Shown here: positions 9,001 through 16,407 of the stretch, piece by piece
How positions within the stretch are numbered: position 1 is the stretch's first letter
Layout of the letters: each line of letters opens with the position of its first letter
Virus record (IMG/VR): IMGVR_UViG_3300050821_020271
Location: 1-45,219 of that record
Strand: one strand, 5' to 3'
Length of the DNA stretch: 45,219 nucleotides
Source of the DNA: a virus
Position numbers and translations under genes: made by a program
Notes under the pieces: model-generated
The model's input: the letters and a program-made list of their open reading frames with translations, nothing else
Database searches by the model: none
What the model was told of the DNA's origin: nothing

Positions 9001-9612
9001 TCAGGTGCGCGGGGGCGTCAGCCGGCCTGTCGCGCTGTAGGTTTTCGCAGCCCAGCGCGTGCAGCGGAGGAGGAGCGTCGCGCCCTCGGGGCCGGGGCCA
9101 TAGTCGAGCGTGCCTTGGTAGGAGTGCGACACGTGGAGGCGCACGAGCGGGGGCGAGGAGCCCTCGGGGGCGGGGAGCTCGATGGAGCTCGAGGCCGACG
9201 CGCCGAGCTCACTACCCAGTTGAGCTCGAGCGCCGCTGACGGCGTGCCACTCGGAGCCGCCGTTGGTGGAGATTTGGGCTTGCACGATCAGGCGGCCGGG
9301 GCCGCCTTCGCAGGCGAGTTGCACCCAGAAGTCGACTTGCAGGACGTCGCCGGGTTGCCAGTCCCGAAACCAGCACTGGATGGGAGCGCCGCCGGAAGTG
9401 ATGGCTGCAAACCCGTGCGGGTGAGTGCCGTACAACTCGGTCGATCCGGATTCGCTGATCTCGAGGAAGACGCTCGGGCCGCTCGGGCCAGGAGATCCCG
9501 GATCGCCCTTGTCACCTTTGAGCAGCACGCGCTCGGGAGCGGTCAGTGGCGGAGGCGCTTCCGCAGCGAATGAAGCAGGAGCAGTCGGGGCGTGGCGACG
9601 AGGGGTGGTCAT
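9001..9612 (-). CDS. Short collagen-like virion protein
   Basis: A 203-residue protein with an Ala/Pro-rich N terminus and one classic charged collagen stretch, GDKGDPGSPGPSGPS (about residues 33-47). This is unlike the neighbouring giant fibre, which lacks Pro and Lys. The remainder (50-195) is a beta-rich domain with conserved Trp residues, resembling small carbohydrate-binding or fibre-tip domains, though no family is recognised. It is likely a second fibre or head-decoration protein. The upstream gap (9613-9659) holds a 7-base palindrome, GAGGAAA/TTTCCTC. Confidence 0.65.
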   Translation of the reverse strand: MTTPRRHAPTAPASFAAEAPPPLTAPERVLLKGDKGDPGSPGPSGPSVFLEISESGSTELYGTHPHGFAAITSGGAPIQCWFRDWQPGDVLQVDFWVQLACEGGPGRLIVQAQISTNGGSEWHAVSGARAQLGSELGASASSSIELPAPEGSSPPLVRLHVSHSYQGTLDYGPGPEGATLLLRCTRWAAKTYSATGRLTPPRT

Positions 9613-9659
9613 CGATCGAGCTTGAGCCTAGCGGATCCTGCGAGGCGAGGAAACTTTCC

Positions 9660-10985
9660 TCAGATCAGCACCTCACCCATCGGGGCGTAGCCGGGCTTCA
9701 ATGCGATCAAGTGGGCTTCGACGTAAGGGATGGCGTTCTGGCGGTGGAAGCCCGGGACGAGGTTGCCTTTCTCGTCGAGCGTGTCGCCGGGGAAGTAGGA
9801 GCGGAGCTTGGCCACCTGAAAGCGAGCTTTGGACTCGGGCACGTAGCGGGAGTGGCTCGCGCGCGTGTAGTACCAGAAGGAGTTTTCGTTCCAGAAGGAG
9901 ACGTGGGTCGGGTCTTGGAAGGCGCCGCGGCCATCCGTGCTTGGCACGCTGATGAAGAGGAAGCCTCCGGGGGCGAGCACGCGGTAGGCTTCGTTCATGG
10001 TGTGGATGGGGTGCTTGAGGTGCTCGACGGCGTCGAAGGCGCGGATGACGCCGACGGAGTTGTCTTCGATCGATGCGGGCGCGACGCGTCCTGCTTTCCC
10101 CCACTGAGGCAGATCGAGATCGTAGCCTGTCGTCTTGTCGATGGGCTCGTAGTCTTTGTACGTGTCGATGCCGCCGCAGAGATCGATCTTGCGAAGCGGC
10201 GCGTACTGGCCGGGTTTGGTCTGCACGTTGTCATCGCAGAACTTCTCGGCGAGCTCGAAGATGTACTTGTCGTAGATCTGACCCGTGAGCTCTTGGATGA
10301 GCTGGTTCTTCTGCGTGACGGTTTGCTGTTGATGCACGCGATAGAAGTACAAGCACTTCGGGATGTGCACGTACTTCAGGCCCGCGAGGTAGCCGCGCAC
10401 GATGAGCTCGTGATCGTCGATGACGGGCAGCTCCGGGTTGTGGCCGCCGACTTTCCAGTAGGCTTCCGTGCGCCAGGCGCGGAGGTGATTCGGGGCCCAT
10501 TCGACGCGTCTCAGGTTTTGCGGGGTGATGGGGGGGTTCGGTTGAGCGAGGAGAGCGTGGCCTTGGAAGGTCACCGGATAATTCGTCCAGCCGCAGTCAG
10601 CGCGGTAGGTGTTCGGGGCCCAGGTTTCCGAGTGGAACTCGGCGAAGTCACTCACGACGAAGTCGGCGCCGTCCTTGAGCAGGAGCGCGGCGCGGGCGGC
10701 CATCAGCGCTTCTTCGTGCAGGAGATCATCGTGATCGAATTCGAAGAGGATCTCGCCCTTGCTCAGCTCGCAGCAGCGTCGCTTCAGCGCGCCGATGCCT
10801 TCGAGCTGCGTGTCGCCGTAGACGCGTACGCGGTTGTCTTTCCTGATCTTCTTCGGGAGCGAGCCGCCGTGGTTCTCGAGGACGACCCACTCCCAGTCCT
10901 TGTAGATCTGAGTGAGGAGCGTTTCGTAGGCGGCTTCGATGTAGCGGTTGCCGGTGAGGGAGAGCGGCGTGAAGACGCTGATCAT
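9660..10985 (-). CDS. GT2 glycosyltransferase-methyltransferase fusion
   Basis: A 441-residue, two-domain protein. Residues 1-240 are a family 2 glycosyltransferase: MISVFTPLSLTGNRYIEAAY at the start, the metal site FDHDDLLHEEAL (DHDD at 84-87), and PVIDDHELIVRGYLAG as the acceptor/catalytic region. Residues about 265-441 are a SAM methyltransferase-like domain: KIDLCGGIDTYKDYEP near motif I, then GVIRAFDAVEHLKHP and EAYRVLAPGGFLFISVPS. The motif I region reads DLCGG rather than a full GxGxG, so cofactor binding may be altered. It probably transfers a sugar and caps or methylates it; the acceptor is unknown. Its ATG overlaps the upstream stop. Confidence 0.85.
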   Translation of the reverse strand: MISVFTPLSLTGNRYIEAAYETLLTQIYKDWEWVVLENHGGSLPKKIRKDNRVRVYGDTQLEGIGALKRRCCELSKGEILFEFDHDDLLHEEALMAARAALLLKDGADFVVSDFAEFHSETWAPNTYRADCGWTNYPVTFQGHALLAQPNPPITPQNLRRVEWAPNHLRAWRTEAYWKVGGHNPELPVIDDHELIVRGYLAGLKYVHIPKCLYFYRVHQQQTVTQKNQLIQELTGQIYDKYIFELAEKFCDDNVQTKPGQYAPLRKIDLCGGIDTYKDYEPIDKTTGYDLDLPQWGKAGRVAPASIEDNSVGVIRAFDAVEHLKHPIHTMNEAYRVLAPGGFLFISVPSTDGRGAFQDPTHVSFWNENSFWYYTRASHSRYVPESKARFQVAKLRSYFPGDTLDEKGNLVPGFHRQNAIPYVEAHLIALKPGYAPMGEVLI

Positions 10986-11260
10986 GAGGCGACCTGCTCG
11001 GCGTCCAACATGGCCTGCAGATCTCCAGTGTGGAGCTCATGCTCACGCATGGCGTCGACGATGTGCGCTGTCATCCTCAAGCAAGCGGTCGCATCACGCT
11101 TGGTCTGCGAATGAATCGCACGGCATGCCATGTACAAGCACGCTGCCATGATCTCTTTGTAGTCGTGATTCTCGAAAAGACCGATGCACTTGAGCTGCGT
11201 AATCAAGTCCTCGGCCAGAAACGCGGCGAGGACATTGGGATCTTCGGACTCATCACTCAT
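10982..11260 (-). CDS. Unrecognised helical protein (92 aa)
   Basis: Not recognised. A helical 92-residue protein, acidic at the N terminus, with a Cys/Met-rich central helix (IMAACLYMACRAI). Its stop overlaps the start of the glycosyltransferase-methyltransferase fusion (ATGA), so the two are co-translated. No Shine-Dalgarno sequence is visible; instead TAGGCT lies seven bases before the ATG. Confidence 0.65.
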   Translation of the reverse strand: MSDESEDPNVLAAFLAEDLITQLKCIGLFENHDYKEIMAACLYMACRAIHSQTKRDATACLRMTAHIVDAMREHELHTGDLQAMLDAEQVAS

Positions 11261-11267
11261 GCGGGCG

Positions 11268-11273
11268 AGCCTA
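11268..11273 (-). promoter_or_regulatory. Promoter-like -10 seven bases before an ATG
   Basis: TAGGCT on the minus strand sits seven bases from the ATG at 11260 and just after a terminator hairpin, so it would give an almost leaderless message. No good -35 is visible at 17-18 bases. The same hexamer is in the candidate fibre-gene promoter. Confidence 0.3.
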
Positions 11274-11280
11274 CGAGAAC

Positions 11281-11317
11281 AAAAAGAAAAAGCCCAGAGA
11301 GATTGCTCATCCCTGGG
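11281..11317 (-). terminator. Rho-independent terminator
   Basis: Reading leftward, an 8-base stem with one G-U pair (11317-11293, outer part CCCAG/CTGGG) is followed at once by CTTTTTCTTTTT (11292-11281). It lies in the gap after the gene ending at 11366 and ahead of the gene starting at 11260, so it should end or attenuate the upstream part of the leftward block. Confidence 0.7.
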
Positions 11318-11365
11318 TTTCTCCCGATCGCGAAGCTACGATCTCGCTTCGCACGCGAGGCTAGC

Positions 11366-12202
11366 CTAGCTCGTGCCGGTCGTCACCAAGATCCCGTACT
11401 GCGATGGGGGGTTCTGGCCGTTGTTCGTGCCGTAGGTGTTCGAGAAGGAGCCGTCACCGGGGGCGTCGGTGGTGAAGTCCCAGGGTGTACTGGGGCTGAT
11501 CTTGGAGGCCAGGATCATCATCTCGTCGCCTTCGGCATCCGTCGTGAAGGTGAAGTAGGCGGGGCCGCCCGCGTTCGCGGAGGCGGAGTCGAGGTAGCTG
11601 CCTTGCTGCCAGACGCCATCGGTGCCGGTAGGAGTCAGCGGCGGGATCCAGACCGGATCGCCGACGGGCTGCAGGTACTCCCCCCGCAGATGGATCACGC
11701 TCGGTACGGTGCCGACGGGCTCTGCTTGCTCGAAGGCGACCGTGCGGATCGCGCCTGGTAAGAAGTAGCGCTGGTCTCCGGGTGAGGCCGGGTTGTTCTG
11801 CGCTTGACCGAAGCCGCTCGTGGGCAAATGGAAGCTCGAGTAGCTCTGCTGCGCGTTGCCGATGCCTTCCGCTTGACCGACTCGGAAGTCTCGAGTGTTC
11901 CGGTCGCGCCACAGGATCTGGTATTGGTACAGGGCGTTGACGGCGGGCGGGAAGTCGAGATCCATTTGGCCGAGCGTCTGTGGGATCCAGATCGTGACGC
12001 GCGAGCCGAGCGGAACGGTGATCCCGCCGATGAGGTCGGGATCGTAGCCGACGACTTTTTTATCCGCGAACAAATCCAGGACGCCGGGGAAAGCGATCGG
12101 GCGATTGCCGGGCTTGCCCTGATACATGCGCTCGAAGTTCGGGAAGGGCCGGAGGTACCGGAACATCGTCCACTGGCCGTCGGAAAGGACTACTTGGCTC
12201 AT
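11366..12202 (-). CDS. Probable virion structural protein, unrecognised
   Basis: A 278-residue, beta-rich protein with many Pro, Gly and aromatic residues. The second half is full of Thr/Asp/Gly strands (PAYFTFTTDAEGDEMMIL) and it ends in a Gln/Asn/Gly/Thr-rich tail. A clear ribosome site (AAGGAAA, about six bases before the ATG) starts it. No family is recognised. Its size, composition and place between fibre and lysis genes suggest a tail or baseplate component; this is inference only. A terminator hairpin follows it. Confidence 0.65.
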   Translation of the reverse strand: MSQVVLSDGQWTMFRYLRPFPNFERMYQGKPGNRPIAFPGVLDLFADKKVVGYDPDLIGGITVPLGSRVTIWIPQTLGQMDLDFPPAVNALYQYQILWRDRNTRDFRVGQAEGIGNAQQSYSSFHLPTSGFGQAQNNPASPGDQRYFLPGAIRTVAFEQAEPVGTVPSVIHLRGEYLQPVGDPVWIPPLTPTGTDGVWQQGSYLDSASANAGGPAYFTFTTDAEGDEMMILASKISPSTPWDFTTDAPGDGSFSNTYGTNNGQNPPSQYGILVTTGTS

Positions 12203-12224
12203 CGGGAATTTCCTTTTAGCACGG

Positions 12225-12518
12225 TCACAGTGTGAGCGTTTCGTCGATCGCGGTGGGCGTCCAGGCTTGCCCGTTCCACTGGTAGATTTTGCCGCCTTGG
12301 CGCTGCCCCGTCGGCAGATCCTTTTGCAGCGTGAACGACCAGGAGTTCATGTCCCAGAAGCCCATGTAGTAGTATGGCGTCCAGTTGTAGGAGCGGGCGT
12401 TCGTGTTCGGGTCGACCGTTTCGACGAGCGCGATGTAGTAGCTCTTCGGCGTCGGGTCGAGGGAGCCGAGGCCTTGCAGGTGCGGGGGCTGGGGGGCGAG
12501 GGTGCTGTGATAGCTCAT
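12225..12518 (-). CDS. Unrecognised aromatic-rich protein (97 aa)
   Basis: The frame is open far upstream, but the ATG at 12518 overlaps the stop of the previous gene (ATGA), giving a 97-residue protein. It is rich in Tyr, Trp and Asn, with a central run of aromatic strands (NWTPYYYMGFWDMNSWSF) and a second Trp motif (IYQWNGQAWTP). This resembles small carbohydrate-binding or tail-attachment modules; no family can be named. Confidence 0.65.
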   Translation of the reverse strand: MSYHSTLAPQPPHLQGLGSLDPTPKSYYIALVETVDPNTNARSYNWTPYYYMGFWDMNSWSFTLQKDLPTGQRQGGKIYQWNGQAWTPTAIDETLTL

Positions 12519-12982
12519 TCGTCGCGATCCTTCCGAGCGCCATGCGCGCGGTAGCCAAGGTAGCCGCCAGCGGCGATGCCGACGACCGACATCACCGTCG
12601 TCTTGATGGCCTCGCTGCGATCGGACGCAGCGCTCGAGGCCCAGAGCGCGCGAGCGCGGAGGGCGTTCATGAGCGCGCCCGAGAAGAGCAGACCGCTCCC
12701 TGCGCCCCACAGGCCGCCGAGGAGCGCTCCTGCGCCGAGGCCGGCGCCTGCGATGATGATGGCGGCGCCCGCTCGAGTGGCGGCGGCGGGATCGGGAGTC
12801 GGCGGGGGCGCGACCGGGAGTGGGGCCAAGGGGGCGGGCGTCGGTGCAGGCGTCACCGGCATCACGAACGGCGCGGGGGTTGCCGGGGTAGCCGACGGAT
12901 CCGGGGAGGGAGCGGGCGGGGCGGTGTCGCCATAGCCGCTGTAGCCATTCGGCTCGTAGCCCGGGATCGCTTGGAGGGACAT
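12515..12982 (-). CDS. Proline-rich glycine-zipper membrane protein
   Basis: A 155-residue protein. Residues about 20-65 are Pro/Ala/Thr-rich. They are followed by a Gly/Ala-rich hydrophobic stretch of the glycine-zipper kind (IIIAGAGLGAGALLGGLWGA) and a second one near the C terminus (VMSVVGIAAGGYLGYRA) before a basic tail. It should insert into a membrane twice. Lying directly after a lysozyme-like gene, it is a candidate holin or membrane-disrupting partner, but decoration or host-membrane roles are also possible. A perfect 7-base hairpin stands immediately before its ATG. Confidence 0.6.
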   Translation of the reverse strand: MSLQAIPGYEPNGYSGYGDTAPPAPSPDPSATPATPAPFVMPVTPAPTPAPLAPLPVAPPPTPDPAAATRAGAAIIIAGAGLGAGALLGGLWGAGSGLLFSGALMNALRARALWASSAASDRSEAIKTTVMSVVGIAAGGYLGYRAHGARKDRDE

Positions 12983-12985
12983 CGT

Positions 12986-13007
12986 GTCCCGGAAGGATAA
13001 CCGGGAC
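12986..13007 (-). promoter_or_regulatory. Hairpin just upstream of the glycine-zipper gene start
   Basis: GTCCCGG and CCGGGAC form a perfect 7-base stem with an 8-base loop ending three bases before the minus-strand ATG at 12982. The only purine-rich ribosome-site candidate lies in the stem, so it could limit translation. There is no T-tract, so it is probably not a terminator. Confidence 0.4.
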
Positions 13008-13038
13008 CGAGCTGGAGCGAAAGTTTCTGAGGGGACCG

Positions 13039-13632
13039 CTATTCCGCAGGCAAAGAGTTGAGGATCTTCCTCACGTACGCCGCCTGCCGCTGCACCTTCT
13101 CGGGCTTCATCGTGATGCAAGTGCCCGCGAAGCCCGCGATGGCTTGGGCGATGTTGTCGCCGGGGTACTGGTCGGGGCAGCGGTGGAGGGTGCCGGCCAG
13201 GAGCTCGAGCGCGTGCTCGGCGGCAAGCGTCGTGGCCTTGGGGGTGGCGCCCTGCATGTTGTCCCAATCCGTTTGGGGGTAGACCGACAGGCGCCACTGC
13301 TGCCAGGGGCCGTGCGCGCGAGCGATGCCTTGCTTGTCGGAGTCGCAGCGGGCGCCGATGGGGCCCTGATCGCAGTGACCCTCGTGCACGTACTGGGCGA
13401 AGTCGGATTCGAAGTGGCCTTTGCCGAGGAGGAGCGCTGTCGCGAGCCGGCGGTCGGAGAGGATGGGCTTGCAGTCGTCTCCCGCGTTGACGCAGGCGGC
13501 GCGCTTCGTCGCGGACTGAATCGACTCGGCGATCATCGTCATCCGAGCTCGGCGCTCATCGAGCGACTCGGTGTCCGTCTTGTGCGGAGTCATCAGCATC
13601 AGAGCGTTCAGGGTGGCTGTAAGGAGATCCAT
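13039..13632 (-). CDS. Lytic transglycosylase/lysozyme-like cell-wall enzyme
   Basis: A 197-residue protein. Its centre (about 60-115) has the lysozyme-fold pattern: ATALLLGKGHFESDFAQYV with a glutamate in the catalytic position, then CDQGPIGARCD and IARAHGPWQQW, matching the ES-F, G-GPWQ spacing of SLT-type transglycosylases. Four cysteines in the region may form disulfides. The C terminus holds further helices with two Cys. Expected role: cleavage of peptidoglycan during lysis or entry. The membrane-protein gene follows. The promoter-like element ahead of it suggests leaderless expression. Confidence 0.65.
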   Translation of the reverse strand: MDLLTATLNALMLMTPHKTDTESLDERRARMTMIAESIQSATKRAACVNAGDDCKPILSDRRLATALLLGKGHFESDFAQYVHEGHCDQGPIGARCDSDKQGIARAHGPWQQWRLSVYPQTDWDNMQGATPKATTLAAEHALELLAGTLHRCPDQYPGDNIAQAIAGFAGTCITMKPEKVQRQAAYVRKILNSLPAE

Positions 13633-13638
13633 CGGGCC

Positions 13639-13667
13639 TTTGTAGCGAAGGGGAAGTGGGGAGTCAA
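13639..13667 (-). promoter_or_regulatory. Promoter giving a probably leaderless lysis message
   Basis: Minus-strand TTGACT (13667-13662), a 17-base spacer and TACAAA (13644-13639) lie in a 45-base gap. The start codon at 13632 is six bases after the -10, so transcription should begin at or next to the ATG. No ribosome site is present. Confidence 0.55.
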
Positions 13668-13677
13668 AGAGTGGGGG

Positions 13678-13905
13678 TCAGCAGTTGGAGCCGTAACAGA
13701 AGATCACAGTGCGCCCGTCGTGGGCTCGGTTGGGGCACATGAGCGCGAAGCTGCCGTACCACTCTTCGTAAGTTTTACCGGGCGGAACAGGGCCGTCGTC
13801 GTTGTCCCAGACGCGCTCGCAGGTGGCGAAGGGCTGACCGATGCTCAGCATGTAGAAGAGCACCACGATCAGTGTGCGGAGGGCGTTGAGGTACCAGAAG
13901 AACAT
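13678..13905 (-). CDS. Small membrane-anchored or secreted Cys-containing protein
   Basis: A 75-residue protein with a hydrophobic N terminus (LIVVLFYMLSIG, about 12-23) that could be a signal anchor, followed by a polar domain with four cysteines near its start and end. Not recognised. Its place next to the lysozyme-like gene allows a lysis (spanin-like) role, but there is no lipobox and no coiled coil. Its ATG overlaps the upstream stop by one base (TGATG). Confidence 0.6.
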   Translation of the reverse strand: MFFWYLNALRTLIVVLFYMLSIGQPFATCERVWDNDDGPVPPGKTYEEWYGSFALMCPNRAHDGRTVIFCYGSNC

Positions 13906-14201
13906 CAGCCCTGGTGCTTGAAGCAGTAATCGCTGCCCGCTAGAGGGGCATCACCGCACCCGAACATGCCGCACCTCTCCACGCCTGGCGGACGTAATGT
14001 CGGCAAGCTCGGGTCGTGGATGGGGGTGCTCGGGCGATGCTGTTCGAGGCGCTGCTTGGCGGCGAGCGCCAGATCAAAAGCGCGAGCAGCGACTTCACTC
14101 GGCACTGGCTGCGCCCACTTGTCTGGCGAACCTCGGAGCTTGGCGCGTAGCACCTCCTTCAGCGTCACCTTCATCAACTCAAACAGCTCCATGTCGATCA
14201 T
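13905..14201 (-). CDS. Unrecognised protein with C-terminal Cys/His cluster
   Basis: The frame extends upstream, but the ATG at 14201 overlaps the previous stop (ATGA), giving 98 residues. A helical N-terminal half is followed by a C-terminal metal-site candidate, CGMFGCGDAPLAGSDYCFKH, the pattern of a small zinc knuckle. Function unknown. Confidence 0.65.
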   Translation of the reverse strand: MIDMELFELMKVTLKEVLRAKLRGSPDKWAQPVPSEVAARAFDLALAAKQRLEQHRPSTPIHDPSLPTLRPPGVERCGMFGCGDAPLAGSDYCFKHQG

Positions 14202-14593
14202 GCTTCCCCCACGATCCCCATCGACTTGGCGTAGTCCAACTGATCTTTGGCAGCGTAGCCGATCCAAGCCTCGTACGTGAACGCACACCCTTCGATCTTG
14301 CAGCCCTGCTCGTGGACCTGTTGCATGAAGCAGAGCGGGCAGCCGGGGTTGGGCGGGGTCTGCAGCTCGATCATCAGACCGAGGCCGCCGACCTCGAGGC
14401 AGCGGCTCGTGATGGCCATGAAGGCGTTCAGGAGGGGGTCGAAGGTGTTCTTGCTGGGGGCGCCGCCGGGGGCATCGGCCTGTGCGCTCAGCTTGGCACC
14501 GATGGCCTCCTCCGTCTCCGCAATGAACTGCCCTAGACCGAGCGAATGAAGCTCGGTTTTTAGTTGGTTCCAGTGACCTTGACAGAACTGCAT
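14198..14593 (-). CDS. Unrecognised Cys-rich protein (131 aa)
   Basis: A start at 14593 is supported by AGGAGA seven bases upstream and by a TGATG overlap with the preceding small gene; the longer frame starting at 14620 is less likely. The middle (GLGLMIELQTPPNPGCPLCF) and the later QGCKIEGCAFTYEAWIGYAA carry four cysteines in two CxxC-like pairs, so zinc binding is likely. The first half is helical. No family recognised. Confidence 0.65.
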   Translation of the reverse strand: MQFCQGHWNQLKTELHSLGLGQFIAETEEAIGAKLSAQADAPGGAPSKNTFDPLLNAFMAITSRCLEVGGLGLMIELQTPPNPGCPLCFMQQVHEQGCKIEGCAFTYEAWIGYAAKDQLDYAKSMGIVGEA

Positions 14594-14724
14594 CAGTCTC
14601 TCCTGACTTTCCCAAAGCACAAGAACAACACGAGCAGGATAGCAATCCCGATCCCGTCGATGACGTTGAGCAGAACGTCGAGGGCTCGGCTACCGGTCGG
14701 TGTGTAGTCGATGGGGGACTTCAT
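14593..14724 (-). CDS. 43-residue single-pass membrane protein
   Basis: A short frame with overlaps on both sides: its ATG at 14724 lies in the upstream stop (ATGA) and its TGA overlaps the next ATG. The product has a polar N terminus, one hydrophobic segment (GIGIAILLVLFLCFG) and a short basic tail (KVRRD), so it should be an N-out/C-in membrane peptide. A regulator of lysis or a superinfection factor is possible. Confidence 0.6.
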   Translation of the reverse strand: MKSPIDYTPTGSRALDVLLNVIDGIGIAILLVLFLCFGKVRRD

Positions 14725-14996
14725 TTCTTTCGGCTGGCCGAGAACGTCGGATCGAACTCCACCGTCACGACGTACTGCCAGACTTCGTCGGGGCTCACCC
14801 GCGCTGAGTACTCCTGCGTATCGAAATGATCGCCGTCTTGGTAGTCTCGCTCCGCGTACTCCTCCACCTCTGACTCGACGGAGTACTCGAACTGCTCTGG
14901 TTTGTCCGGGGCCTCTTCGCGATCGAAGCCGGTCTCTTGATCTTCACCGTCTTCTTCGGACTGATTGAAGGTGTTCCAGATCCTGATCGTGCTCAT
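14721..14996 (-). CDS. Unrecognised acidic protein (91 aa)
   Basis: A strongly acidic protein, rich in Glu/Asp between residues about 15 and 65, with a short beta-like C terminus. The ATG at 14996 overlaps the previous stop (ATGA); an ATG two codons earlier is possible. Very acidic small phage proteins are often inhibitors or DNA mimics, but nothing here proves that. Confidence 0.6.
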   Translation of the reverse strand: MSTIRIWNTFNQSEEDGEDQETGFDREEAPDKPEQFEYSVESEVEEYAERDYQDGDHFDTQEYSARVSPDEVWQYVVTVEFDPTFSASRKK

Positions 14997-15718
14997 GGCC
15001 ACTCGTAGTGCGGCGTTGACCCGGCGAGCGGGATGGCCTCCGGTGGCTCGCGCGAAGCGCGCTCGGTGACCGTCGGGAGCACGCCTTTGGCGAGATCGTT
15101 CTGGGTGCGGTAGCCGGCGACAGCGGCTCGATCCGATTCGAGTTGAGCGCGATGCCTCTCCGCGAAACGAAGTGACTCGGCGCGGGTCTCGGAGCAGTCC
15201 ACGAGGCCCCCGGTGAGCAAGCGTCGATCATGGAGAATTGCGGCGCTACTATGCGGGCCATTCACCCCGCAATGCGGAGTGCCGAGAGGGTTCTTGGCAG
15301 GCTCTTCGCAGAAGCCGCACGGGACGGGCTTATCTTTCTCGTCGACCACGACCGAGCCCTGGACGCCTGGAGGCTCAGGCGGATTCGAGCACTGCTTTGG
15401 CACCGACAAATGTTTATGGGCACGCTGATGCTCGACCCAGGACTGACGCGCCTCTTCGACGTCCCGGGCACTGGTGGTCGGACAGTCACCCGAGTTCACC
15501 CGAAACTCGGTCTGCTCGTGATGGGGACGAGAAAACCCCAAGATCACCCAGGGCGATCCGTGCGCAAGCGTCGCCGCACCTTTGGCGAGGGCGTCTTCAT
15601 TGATCCCGTTAGAAGTAGCGATCTCCCAGCCGGAGCCATCGTACACATAGAGGTTCCAGACTTTGTACCCACTCGGCACCACCACGAACACATTCAACAC
15701 TCCAAAGGCCTTCATCAC
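14993..15718 (-). CDS. Unrecognised protein with central Cys motif (241 aa)
   Basis: Not recognised. The N terminus is hydrophobic and aromatic (VLNVFVVVPSGYKVWNLYVY). A central stretch has a zinc-ribbon-like CGFCEEPAKNPLGTPHCG. The second half has a Glu/Arg helix (ESLRFAERHRAQLESDRAA). It starts in an ATGA overlap with the upstream gene. No transmembrane segment is convincing. Confidence 0.6.
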   Translation of the reverse strand: MMKAFGVLNVFVVVPSGYKVWNLYVYDGSGWEIATSNGINEDALAKGAATLAHGSPWVILGFSRPHHEQTEFRVNSGDCPTTSARDVEEARQSWVEHQRAHKHLSVPKQCSNPPEPPGVQGSVVVDEKDKPVPCGFCEEPAKNPLGTPHCGVNGPHSSAAILHDRRLLTGGLVDCSETRAESLRFAERHRAQLESDRAAVAGYRTQNDLAKGVLPTVTERASREPPEAIPLAGSTPHYEWP

Positions 15719-15951
15719 TCAAACTCCTTGTCGAGCACGTACTCGTGCCGGATGACGTCTTCCACTCGCACCTTGCCGCCCATGGCCCAGCACAGGTTTT
15801 CCATCTGGTCAGGCTCCGACCCATCGGGGAAGCGGGCCATCAGGACCCAGGCTCCCTCGAGAAACTTTTCCACCAGGTAGCGGACCTTGATCTTGGCAAT
15901 GAACACCGCATCGGAGTCCTGACTCTCGAAGCGCTCGAAGTCTCGTGGCAT
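15715..15951 (-). CDS. Unrecognised small protein (78 aa)
   Basis: A 78-residue alpha/beta protein with a central beta pair (FIAKIKVRYLVEKFL, AWVLMARFPDG) and an acidic C terminus. No family recognised. Its stop overlaps the start of the following gene (ATGA). Confidence 0.6.
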   Translation of the reverse strand: MPRDFERFESQDSDAVFIAKIKVRYLVEKFLEGAWVLMARFPDGSEPDQMENLCWAMGGKVRVEDVIRHEYVLDKEFE

Positions 15952-15972
15952 CGGCTGTCACTTTGACACCGA

Positions 15973-16407
15973 TCATAGGGTCACGTCGATTTTCTCGATC
16001 TGGATCTCGTGACTCTTGCTGCACGAGCGCACTCCCCGGAGAGCGCCTTCCGTACCCGGCCCGCCCGTGCTGAAGGCGAGAAACGCCATGCGGTAGCCGG
16101 CTTGTCCGTGCGCGAGCAGGATTTCGAGCAGGAGCTGGTTTCGGATGGGACCGGCGGACTTGTCTTGGAGGTTCCAGAGGGCGGGGAAGCCGTGTACCCG
16201 GAACTTCAGGTAGCTGGCGACGTCGGCCGCGACCCGGTCACAACCGGGGATCGGTGCACGGCGCCCTTCGCCGGCGCCATGGATCACGAGGCTTTGCCTG
16301 ATACCCGAAAAGGGTTTGAGCTTGTCCTCAATGAGGTCCGCGTGGTGCCACAGCATGTCGCGGCTGCCCGACACCATCGCGGCCCACGGACGCTCGATCT
16401 CGGTCAT
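15973..16407 (-). CDS. YspA/DUF2493-like SLOG-domain protein
   Basis: A 144-residue protein matching the DUF2493 (cpYpsA-related SLOG) pattern. It has MVSGSRD at the first strand, SLVIHGAGEGRRAPIPGCD with the glycine-rich nucleotide loop, VAADVASYLK, then AGPIRNQLLLE and a late STGGPGTEGAL loop. SLOG domains bind nucleotides or nucleotide-derived ligands and occur in DprA, LOG enzymes and anti-phage sensors. In phages the DUF2493 form is common but its role is unknown. Here it may bind or cleave a signal nucleotide. The upstream start overlap (16407) couples it to the previous gene. Confidence 0.8.
   Translation of the reverse strand: MTEIERPWAAMVSGSRDMLWHHADLIEDKLKPFSGIRQSLVIHGAGEGRRAPIPGCDRVAADVASYLKFRVHGFPALWNLQDKSAGPIRNQLLLEILLAHGQAGYRMAFLAFSTGGPGTEGALRGVRSCSKSHEIQIEKIDVTL

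Noticed and set aside
9546-11114. A 522-codon plus-strand frame
   Set aside because: It is a GC-driven shadow of the glycosyltransferase-methyltransferase gene, whose minus-strand product has clear family motifs.
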